A stretch of 64,000 nt of DNA from Aplectana chamaeleonis. Lineage: Eukaryota; Nematoda; Chromadorea; Rhabditida; Cosmocercidae. The translations under genes and the position numbers were made by a program. Positions 56,040 to 64,000 of the stretch are shown here, piece after piece. The notes under the pieces were generated by a model, which saw nothing but the letters and a program-made list of their open reading frames with translations, ran no database searches and had not been told where the DNA came from. The stretch's first letter is position 1; every line of letters starts with the position of its first letter. The stretch spans positions 310,001 through 374,000 of the forward strand of contig JAPDOI010000172.1 of assembly GCA_029168955.1 (NCBI GenBank), read 5' to 3'.

Positions 56040-57080
56040 ATTCGGCCCTTGAGGGTCTAGTCGTACTCCTCAACGCGAGTGCGTCACGTGCGGGCGTGGC
56101 ATTGGACTATGAATACTTTCAATGCTCTTGCGGTGACTATGAATACTCCGGTGGCGGCGCTGCGGCGTATCGGAATGAAGCTGGCTTTAACTGCGCCGTG
56201 CAATCAAATTGTAGACATTCTTTTTCTACAGCGGTAGCAGGAAACTGTTTTGCAATCAGTCCTTATGAACAGAAATGGAATCAATGAGGAAATACAACAA
56301 AAATCGTAGAATTTGGTAAGGAAGTGAGCGTTTTCGCGTCTTTTCTGTATAACTCGCTTCAAACTCAACCATGAGCGAACCTGGGGTGATATTCATGATC
56401 CTGGCGTTTAGGACTACTCAATGGTTTAACTTTTGGGTGATGGCGTTGAGAACTGTCGAAGCTTCGCAATCAGTCAGTTTTGTGACTAGGGTACCGTGGC
56501 GGATGGGGCGCTAGCGTCTCTGTGTGCGTTTCCCTGTGTCTACCGTATATGAAGATTTGGTCGATTACGAAACTTCTACGGTTCTCAAGAAGTCCCTACA
56601 GTGGCTGTACCATCTCACACACTCGCCGGGGTCGGTGGCCGGTTGAGAGGAGTTGAACAGGTAGCGTGCTGCCGCTCGAAACGAAAAAAGAGGCGAGCGA
56701 GGCCCGAAAACTCCCCCATTCATGTCGAAATCTCCGCGTGTCAACCTCCCACCGACCCTACAATGCCACGTCACAGTTGACCCGTTCACACCGAAAGTTC
56801 TGCCTATTCACCTCCTGGATAGCCCTCAATGATAGGATCATCAATATCTTCCTAGTTTCCCTTAAAAGTTTACTCTGGAGCAAGTTATACAAAAAAGACG
56901 CGAAAACCCGACCTTGCTGATTTTCTGGCCAGATCCTACGAGCGGTAGTGTACTGATGGTATCGAAGAAAAGGTCGGCACGAGCTTCGCCGCCATGACGG
57001 AGTGGGCGTCATGCGAGGGCGTGGCGCCAAGCCATTCACACTCCAACGAGGTGGGAAGTATGAATAGCCCCTGATGTGAT
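56040..57080. mobile_element. Family L fragments, copy L3
   Basis: Bases 56064-56170 (TCGTACTCCTCAACGCGAGT, GACTATGAATACTTTCAATG, GACTATGAATACTCCGGTGG) and 56985-57078 (GGCGTGGCGCCAAGCCATTC, GAAGTATGAATAGCCCC) match the two halves of L1. The 56171-56984 interval is not L-like and could be an insertion or unrelated DNA between two fragments. Confidence 0.5.
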
Positions 57081-58799
57081 GACATGGACGATACCTACAC
57101 GAACGGTGGGAAGGAATATTTCGAACAAAAGGCAAATCAACTTTTTACTTTAGGAGAGTTCAAACTGAAAGATCTACTCGAAGACATCTTGTGCTATACG
57201 TTAGCATCCATTTCACGTTTCATGGAATGTGTTTAGTGCTTAACAAGGCATTCGAGAGGTAGTCTAATGCTTTTATATCCTTCAATTTCCTGCTATTCGC
57301 AGTCGTATTATCACAATCGTGGATGCGAAGCGGTCGTTTTTCGAAAAATTCAACCATTAAAATGATGATATCACTCTAAAAACCGCACCACTTCTATGAT
57401 AGTGATATAGAAAAGTGCGAGTAGCGGGGGGATGAAGGCTACATGACTATTATTTACCTCACCGCTTCAAAATGACTTTCATCCTAGCTGACAATAATGA
57501 AAGTAGTGTCACTTGTTAAAGTTGAGTGTTGTTTTGAGACAGATAAACACGATGTGAGCAGAGCTGCCTCTTGAATGAAATGACTTATTAATCCAGACAG
57601 GGCTAAAAGATATGTTTTTTGGCTCAGATGCAAGCAAACCGGATACATGTGATCGAACATCACATCAATTTAAGCCTGGCTAATGAGCTACACATCAGCA
57701 GAAAAAACAAGAGAAGTAGTGAAAAATTTGGCGGTGGCTAGAAAATTGATAGGCGTTAGCAGTTGTTTGTCGACAATCTTTTTCAGGAATTACAATGGGC
57801 TTTGGAAGAAACGATGTATTATCAAGGTAGAACTTTACGGCACTGAATTCGGTTAGGTGTTCGTATGGCCTACACAATTCAAGTAGGAAGCCACGATGCT
57901 GTTTGAACCTGTTGCATGCAGGAAAACGAAAAAACCTGACTTTTGAAAAAAAGATTGATTCCGCGTTTAGTTGCTACGTACCTGATCGAATGACACGGAC
58001 GGTATCAACACGATTTTGTCTTGCAGATTGCAGAGACTGTCAAGAATAGAAGCGTGTTATTCAGGCTCTCCGAATTATTTGAGAGGTAGACCTGCTCCAC
58101 CAGAGAGACCCCAGCTAGGGGATAAATGTAAAAAATGTGTGGATGAGCCTTGCTAATGGATGAAAATTGCAAAAAATTCCCACAAAATTAACAAATTTAT
58201 GATGACCAAAAAAATTATTCCTGCAAATCTTAGCAAATATATGCGTATCAGCTAGCAAATAAAAAAAATTCTGGTCGATGAAAGGCAGTTACAAGAGTAG
58301 AACCGTCTGCTCAACCCCATAGAGGGTCTATCACCGGTGGATTGTTCACGTGAGCTTCAAATGTCTCGCTGCAAAGAACGACTAAAGGATAAAAATCCTG
58401 ATTTCGGTCGGTAAGGGGATGTACTGCAGCATTCCACACAATGGAATGTCTCCTCCACAAATGAGGGCAAATGCGTGCTCCCAAATCCAATCCATCACCG
58501 TTGCTTCCCATTAATTTGAAAGCGTTCGACGGCTATTAGTTGGATAATAGTCCCTTTCATCCGGTCGAAACAAGTGCTTTGTTTGGGATCGTACTTGCTT
58601 GTTTGTCATACCAATACACATATATTAGTGGACGCAAGTCAATTGACGACCGTTTAGGCCAACGTAGTCTCGACACTCGTTCCTGTTGGGTGAAGAAGGG
58701 TATGAAGCAGGGCAAGAATGACTGCGGGGTGAACGGCGCCAGTAGAGCACAACGATCAATTATTATTCGATTATTATCGATTTAGTCTGCAATTCGAGA
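57081..58799. other. Unassigned sequence (1.7 kb)
   Basis: No gene or repeat is recognised. A-rich from 58120 to 58270. Confidence 0.4.
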
Positions 58800-58939
58800 T
58801 TTGACTTCCCGCCGCATTGGTTCACCGCGCCTGCACAGGCTCTGAAAAATCAAAACAAGTTACTTCTAATATAAATGTAAGTTACTTGAATGTCTCAAGT
58901 AACTTACATTTATATTACATGTAACATACATTTTTATTA

Positions 58940-59570
58940 CAATACCGCCACTATCCAAGGGTAAAAAATGGGCGAAATTGCGAAAGTGGGCAACTAAAGC
59001 GTCTTTCGACCACAACTCGCCTTGAAGTGCTCTGTTTTCGATTTTGAAAAGACGAAAATGATCACCGTACCACCATCTAACCTACTACATATCACTGGAT
59101 GAGGGATTGCCGCGACGCTGCTTGGCGGGAAAAATTGCGCGCGGGAAAACGAAGGGAGAGTGGCCATTGATCCAACGACTTAGCGCCCAACCGCTGAGCG
59201 CGGCTATCTCTCTGTGAGACACCAACGATAATATGAATAAGAAATTTATTAATGTAACCGCTTTTTTAAGGTGGAGTAGGGTATGAATATGATAAGGATT
59301 TCTCAAGGTAATGAACAAGTTCGGCAAAAAACAACCATACGCTATCTCTAGCAATGTCAAAATGAAAATGTATTTCTCCTTGGAAAATAATGTTCCTTCC
59401 GAAGTTCGCGAAATATTTTCACTTGATCGACTGAATGACGGCATGCTGAACATTTCGGCGTTTTCAAAATTTAAAACGAAGAACTTTGTAGCGGTTGCGG
59501 TTGAAAGACGCTTTAGTTGCCCACCTTGGCGTTTTCGCCCTTTTTTTATCCTTGGATAGCATCGGTATTG
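58940..59570. mobile_element. TIR element J nested in I2
   Basis: The arms of about 80 bp start CAATACCGCCACTATCCAAG (left) and CAATACCGATGCTATCCAAG (right, read inward). Both continue into GGGCGAAA, GTGGGCAACTAAAGCGTC and TTTCRACC. The 170-codon minus-strand frame across it (59085-59597) reads through both interior and TIR and has no recognised domain. Confidence 0.8.
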
Positions 59571-59766
59571 TGCATGTAACTTAAATTTATATTGCATGTA
59601 AGTTACACTTGTGTTACAGGTAACTTACATTCATATTTTCACTACGGGTGACCATCACATTACGCAGACGACACGCGACGCAGAGAGCGCGTCCCTACCA
59701 CACACTACGCAGAAAAATGCTGTGCGCGGCCTCCCCTGCTGGTGTAGGGTCAAGTAGAGTTCGCAA

Positions 59767-59907
59767 TCATTTCAGTCTGATGAATGGACGGGGCTGCGAC
59801 CGTAGATCACCCCGCGCCAATCGAAACCCCATTCTCCAGTGAGGCCGCCAACCCCGCACGGCAAGCCGCCTGCTCCATGCGTCAGGCAAATCGAAAACGG
59901 AAGCCAT
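59767..59907 (-). pseudogene. Open frame K2, copy of K1, behind an SL1-like leader
   Basis: 46 codons starting MASVFDLPDAWSRRLAVRG and stopping after FIRLK, where K1 continues. Homology to K1 begins at GTATGG, immediately after the SL1-like 22-mer, and runs about 170 nt with indels near its end. This is what a reverse-transcribed copy of an SL1 trans-spliced mRNA would look like. No poly(A) is visible at the 3' side, so the copy would be 3'-incomplete or decayed. Function of the parent is unknown. Confidence 0.45.
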
Positions 59908-59909
59908 AC

Positions 59910-59931
59910 CTCAAACTTGGGTATTTGAACC
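59910..59931 (-). other. SL1 spliced-leader-like 22-mer
   Basis: Read on the minus strand it contains TACCCAAGTTTGAG at its 3' end and matches SL1 at 20 of 22 positions, differing at position 5 (T to C) and position 8 (T to A). The next bases are GT then ATGG. ATACC and GGTAT can pair around the CAAGTTTGA loop, mirroring the first stem of SL RNA. I see no Sm-site-like AATTTTTGG within the following 100 nt, so an SL RNA gene is less likely than a retrocopied trans-spliced message. Confidence 0.55.
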
Positions 59932-60210
59932 ACCAGCAACGCTAGTCGTAAGCCTGGCCCGTGAGTGCGTCGTACATCCCTCTTGGAAATATCTTCTCGC
60001 CCGACTCAAGTTACTTGCGACTTATATTGTGCCATTTAAGTTACATGTAACATATCGGAGGAGCAACGCACGCAGTATTTGGTCGATATGTTAAATGTAA
60101 TTTAAATGACCTGAGATTAGTCGCCAGTAACTTACATCGGCTCACATATGTTACAAGTAACTTGTTTTAAGCCTTTTCTGTTAAAAGTAACTTGTTTTCA
60201 CTTTTCTGAG

Positions 60211-60531
60211 GGCAACAACCGGCGAATCTTAGCCAATTGTGAGGAAATGCTATCTTCTCATCAATTTGGACTCGGATCGCTATTTTTTAAGGACGCACAT
60301 ACCTTATCTCCCAGAATGACTGGAAGGTTCTACTCGGACACATTAATGTTTAGGAATTAAGATTCTTTGTTTGTTACTGTTTCTTAGGTAAGTTCGTTTT
60401 GATAAAATCTTTCATTTCCGGTGTTTTCTTTTGTAGCAAAAGAGTTTTGAGGTTTATGAAGCCAAGAAGAGACGGCACAACCAAAATAACTCACCTGTGA
60501 GTTGTGGTCTCAATGCACAAACACGGAGGAG
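60211..60531. other. Unassigned sequence
   Basis: The first 20 bp belong to the repeat that hosts I2. The rest has nothing recognisable. Confidence 0.4.
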
Positions 60532-61094
60532 TTAAAGGCAGTGGTCAAGATGAAACACACTATCGAAAATAAAAAAACTACAAAAATTAGCTGGGATCAA
60601 AAACAGCTGAAAAACTATTAAGGGAGCGCGGCGAAAAACGGGCTAGGATCAGAGTTTCTAAGGCCCAAAGATGTCAGTTCGTGAACACGTGCCCAGCGCC
60701 GACCAAAAAGATCGCAGTCTCATGCCGAGCAGACAAAAATCATCGACATTCAGAGGAAGAAATAAATGTTAATTCACCTAATAAAAACAGTTGTGCAATG
60801 AAAGCAAGCACTTCAGTCAGTGTTTTTGACTAGATGAGTACATAAATTCGAAGATTAATTGATTGAAACTCAATTGCAAGCCAACTGATGTTCTTGATAT
60901 AAGAGGTCATCGATGCCAATGATGTAGAGTGGGCTCGTCCACGATCAAAAGACAAGGAAGTTCAGGTTTCAAATTTGGCCAAAAACAGTGATTTTTTCGC
61001 GATTTTTTCTTATAGGTCCTACTACTCGAGACCCAGAAAAAGGTTTAGAGAGAAAAATACGACAAGCATATTTAATCGCGACCACTGCCTTCAA
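60532..61094 (+). mobile_element. Family A TTAA element, copy A4
   Basis: Begins TTAAAGGCAGTGGTCAAGAT and ends GCGACCACTGCCTTCAA, 563 bp, orientation as A1. All interior landmarks are present (GAGGTCATCGATGCC, GTGGGCTCGTCCAC). The 69-codon frame is interrupted by stops. Confidence 0.9.
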
Positions 61095-61872
61095 TACACT
61101 TTTTGCGTCTGGGACATCGAGAAATTGACCCCTCGCTGCATCTGTTAGCAACCAATTCGATTTCTGTTCCAGGCTAGGTACACAATCTGTGAGGCGACAT
61201 TCCGATCGAGATCCATACGTTTGCATCAATGCTATGGGTATCATCTGAGAAATCCTCCAAAGCGACGATAGGAGTAGCGTGCTTTGCCAATAGAAAGAAG
61301 TTTTAGCTGGAGGACACAGAACAACGTATTGGGTTCAGGAATGAGTACCTGCGTCTTTTGTTTTGATTTTTTTCTTTCGCTACTCTCTGCTTTAATTGGC
61401 GAAGTGTAATGTACCAGACGGAAGCTCTTTTCTTCTTTTATCTGGTGTACATTGTAGCCTCTCATAAAACTCAGTATCTTTCAATTTTCCAGTTGAAATT
61501 TACTGTGTAGTCCGGGTCTGAATATGTGAAAATGTTTATATTCGTTTTTTATCAAAGCACCGAACCAACCATGATAGATTGAACAGTGGTCTTCTCAGAA
61601 AACTAGATGATAGTATTGAAACAGGCTTGCGGAAATTTTTCAATGTGGTGTAATTTTTTTTGAAAAATGCAGTACTTGAAGAACCTTCCTATTCAATGAT
61701 ACTCATATTGCGATTCATATCGACTACTTTTTCCAAAAATAGAATTTCGGTTTTTTTCATCAATAAGTTTTTGAAAAATACTCTATAATTCACAAAATGA
61801 ATATATTTGACCGCGTAGATCCCTCACGAACTTATATATGAAGTTTAGGGTCATGGAAAAGTGTACTGTGCA
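61095..61872. other. Unassigned AT-rich sequence ending in a C-type terminus
   Basis: The last bases read GTGTACTGTGCATTTAAA, a right-hand family C terminus that shares its TTTAAA with the start of E. No matching left end was found, so an older, decayed element may lie here. Confidence 0.45.
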
Positions 61873-62345
61873 TTTAAAGGCATGGTACACCCTGGAAATG
61901 TCTTCCTGATATTCTACCTATCTTGAAAACGGTCCCACGATGATACCAATGATATCTCTGAAGTCGCTCAAAGCCCCCTGCGAGCGGAAATTGTCTACAA
62001 TTAAGCAGTGAAAGCATGCTGAACGAGTTGTCCAAGGCTCGCAGTTTCCATCATTTGCAACCGCATGCGAGCGGACCTGAATGATGAGGGAGACAGTGAT
62101 TGAAGGGGAAAACGGGCTGTTGATCGCTCGCCACTGCTTAGCCCGAAAGGTCGTCTAGGGGGGCGTGGCAAAGTGGCTTCTTGCTGTCGGCGCGCCAGGT
62201 TGGCGAATTATCAGTCGTTTCCTTATCAATTCTCGGCCAACTTGGAACTGAATCAGCCATGGCTACAATGCTATAGTGAAAATACGCAACCGCAGGAGCA
62301 CCTTGTTCCGCTGCCGTGGACTATAGCTACGCCATGCTTTGTAAA
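61873..62345. mobile_element. TTAA-group element E (C-type terminus, B-like interior)
   Basis: Begins TTTAAAGGCATGGTACACCC, the family C terminus. The following sequence (CTATCTTGAAAACGGTCCCA, ATACCAATGATATCTCTGAA, GAACGAGTTGTCCAAGG) instead follows the interior of B2. The right end is a decayed CCATGCTTTGTAAA. It is another combination of one family's end with another's interior. Confidence 0.6.
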
Positions 62346-62349
62346 TCTC

Positions 62350-62842
62350 TGAAAGGCACAGGACACCCAAAAAATTAATTCTCAGATTTCATGCTTATCT
62401 TGGAGAGAGTCACACGTTGATCACAGTGTTATCTCTGAAATCGTCCAAGACCCCCTTTGAACAGAGTTATAGCTCTTCAAAGATGCCTAGATTTTGAGGG
62501 TGAAAATTTGGTGGACGAGTTGTCTCAGGCCTGTATTTCTTTTCATTCGCAATCGTTGCGCGAGAGCGAGCCAGGATAAGGAAACAGTCCGGTAATGGAC
62601 TGATGAACGACGACTTATTGGAATTCATCCATTCATCGAGCCGCTATCGAGTTCGAAAATCTGTTAGGGATTCGGGCCTGTGGTGGTGAGCGAAGGAGGT
62701 CGGGCCTGTGGTGGTCGCTTATATCTCGCTTATTTGGAGGAAATGAGATCTGGCATTTGGCACGTGTTATACAAGAGGGGTCTTCTACACAATTACATAA
62801 AAAACTCAAAATTCATATCTGAGGGTGTACTGTGCCTTTAAA
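62350..62842. mobile_element. Family C TTAA element, copy C1
   Basis: Left TGAAAGGCACAGGACACCC, right GGGTGTACTGTGCCTTTAAA. The interior is shared with C2 (CAGTGTTATCTCTGAAATCG, GGTGGACGAGTTGTCT, TTGCGCGAGAGCGAGCCAGG). It holds two partial units of a 28-bp tandem (TCGGGCCTGTGGTGGTGAGC). Its last six bases are also the first six of D. Confidence 0.85.
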
Positions 62843-63317
62843 GGCAGCGTACACGCTCGTAAACGTAATTGAGATAACTACGGAATTAGAATGGTAAAGG
62901 CACCGAACACAACGTCCACGGATTTTGAAGCGTCAAAAACGGCCCACAATGACGCTACACGAGTGAGAAGTTGGCCCCGCCCCTGTATCTGCCCGCCCCC
63001 TGTATTCACGTCTGCAACCAAAACAGGGGTGCTGGACCATTCCCACCGTCGTCGACGTTTGTGGTTTACCTATTGTACCCATTCTACCACCCGCAATCGT
63101 TACTGACGGTGGAAATCGCTCTCCACCTCTGTTTTGAAGGAGGACGCAAATACAAGGGGCGTGCAGATACAGGGGCGGGGCCAGCTTCTCACTCGTGTAG
63201 AGTCATATTGGGTCGTTTTTGACGCTTCAAAATCCATGGGCGATGTGTTCGGTGCCATACCATTCTAATTCAGTAGTTATCTCAATTACGTTTACGAGCG
63301 TATATGCTGCCTTTAAA
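62837..63317. mobile_element. Full-length foldback element D
   Basis: Arms 62837-63050 and 63105-63317 are near-perfect reverse complements with only about 54 bp between. Left landmarks TTTAAAGGCAGCGTACACGC, CGTAAACGTAATTGAGATAA, GAATTAGAATGG, TTTTGAAGCGTCAAAAACG, AGTTGGCCCCGCCCCTGTAT and AAACAGGGGTG are mirrored on the right. The whole unit is one hairpin. It uses the group terminus TTTAAAGGCAG and shares TTTAAA with both neighbours. Confidence 0.92.
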
Positions 63318-63833
63318 GGAACAGGACACCCAAAAAATTAATTTTCAGATTTTATGCCTATCTTGGAAAGAGTCACACGCTGATCACAGTGTTATCTCTG
63401 AAATCGTCCAAGACCCCCTTCGGACAGAGTTATGGCTCTTCGAAGAAACCTAGATTTTTATAGTGAAAAATTGGTGGACGAGTTGTCTTAGGCCTGTATT
63501 TCTCTTCATTCGCAATCGTTGCGCAAGAGCGAGTCAGGATAAGGAGACAGCCCGGCATAGGACTGAAGAACGACAACTTGTTGGAAGTCATCCATCCATT
63601 TAGCCGCTATCCACCTCGGAAATCTTCTAGGGGGTCGGGCCTGTGGTGGTGAGCGAAGGGGGTCGGGCCTGTGGTGGTGAGCGAAGGGGATCGGGCCTGT
63701 GGTGGTCGCTTATATCTCGCTTATTTGGAGAAAATGAGATCTCGCATTTGACACGTGTTTTACAGGAGGGGTCTTCTACACAATTACATGAAAATCTCAA
63801 AATTCATATCTGTGAGTGTACTGTGCCTTTAAA
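63312..63833. mobile_element. Family C TTAA element, copy C2
   Basis: Begins TTTAAAGGAACAGGACACCC and ends GAGTGTACTGTGCCTTTAAA. Same orientation and order as C1, roughly 85-90% similar by eye. The 28-bp tandem (GGTCGGGCCTGTGGTGGTGA) has one more unit than in C1 (63632-63704). Confidence 0.88.
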
Positions 63834-64000
63834 ACTTACTCGTCGAACTGTAGTGCTGCTCCGATCCTGCTTATTCCCTGCGTTGGAGCAAAAAACCTTG
63901 AATATGCAGCAGCGACCCTTTATCCATGCATGCTCGGATGTGTTCTAAAAGTTTCATCATATATCCACGTCCCAACTGTGCGTATTCAGCACGCGTTGGG
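63834..64000. other. Unassigned sequence to the window end
   Basis: Too short to interpret. No terminal repeat or gene is recognised. Confidence 0.4.

Larger units (their letters stand above)
58840..60210. mobile_element. Family I element, copy I2
   Basis: The ends CTCTGAAAAATCAAAACAAG and CTTGTTTTCACTTTTCTGAG are inverted. GG precedes and follows, a likely 2-bp target duplication. The flanks rejoin to match the uninterrupted repeat at 49386-49446. Near the left end, 23-bp perfect arms (58867-58889 and 58895-58917) surround a 5-nt loop. It carries nested element J and the K2 segment. Confidence 0.8.

Noticed and set aside
59085..59597. 170-codon minus-strand frame with hydrophobic stretches
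   Set aside because: It crosses element J including both of its TIR-adjacent regions and starts in I2 palindromic sequence. No recognisable domain.

Overview
The window looks like gene-poor, repeat-dense nematode DNA, probably from a clade V strongylid (hookworm-like) genome. Three observations support this. There is a 5'-truncated RTE-type non-LTR retrotransposon (13515-14660) of the kind abundant in hookworms. A 22-nt segment (59910-59931, minus strand) matches the nematode SL1 spliced leader at 20 of 22 positions. Small foldback and terminal-inverted-repeat (TIR) elements are very dense. There are no bacterial operons, ribosome binding sites or long conserved open frames. I could not support a single intact host protein-coding gene, although nematode genes have short exons and isolated ones could be missed by eye.

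Most of what can be named is short DNA-transposon-like elements. The dominant group shares the outer terminus TTTAAAGGCA at both ends, with TTAA at almost every boundary, but has several unrelated interiors. Families in this group are A (20704, 31611, 39374, 60532), B (13408, 36255), C (52371, 62350, 63312), D (62837), E (61873), V (48441, 49753) and singletons U0-U5. One short copy (2149-2296) has one end from family A and the other from family B. At 61873-63833 four of these elements lie end to end, with TTTAAA shared at junctions.

Other families are F (about 150-bp TA-flanked foldbacks), H (about 280 bp, 60-70 bp TIRs), I (1.1-1.4 kb, AT-rich, ACATGTAA-rich), J, L (TATGAATA-rich, CG-rich), M (AGGCCCCCGTCATAG ends), P (hAT-like with a decayed 8-bp target duplication), O (610-bp long palindrome), G (degenerate 0.5-1 kb dispersed repeat) and an inverted pair N at 34.4 and 40.9 kb.

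Layout: 0-9 kb holds foldback families R, L, S, M and F. 9-13.4 kb is mostly unassigned apart from a G copy. 13.4-15.5 kb holds family B split by the RTE, followed by a 21-bp minisatellite. 15.9-28.5 kb holds G, F, M, I/H, A, a 22-bp tandem array and L. 28.5-36 kb is largely unassigned with U2, A2, a tRNA-like relic and N1. 36-45 kb holds B2, U3, Z, F3, U4 with nested A3, N2, P and palindrome O. 45.6-46.95 kb is a second, larger array of the same 21-bp minisatellite in the opposite orientation. 48-53.6 kb holds H2, V1, V2, K1, F4, G7 and a split C3. 56-64 kb holds L3, I2 (with nested J and K2), A4 and the E-C-D-C chain.

The window preserves insertion history well. B1 with the RTE can be compared with uninterrupted B2. 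I2 can be compared with an unoccupied copy of its target repeat at 49.4 kb. The most unusual point is K2: homology to a second copy (K1, 50057) begins just after an SL1-like sequence, as expected if a trans-spliced mRNA had been reverse-transcribed back into the genome.
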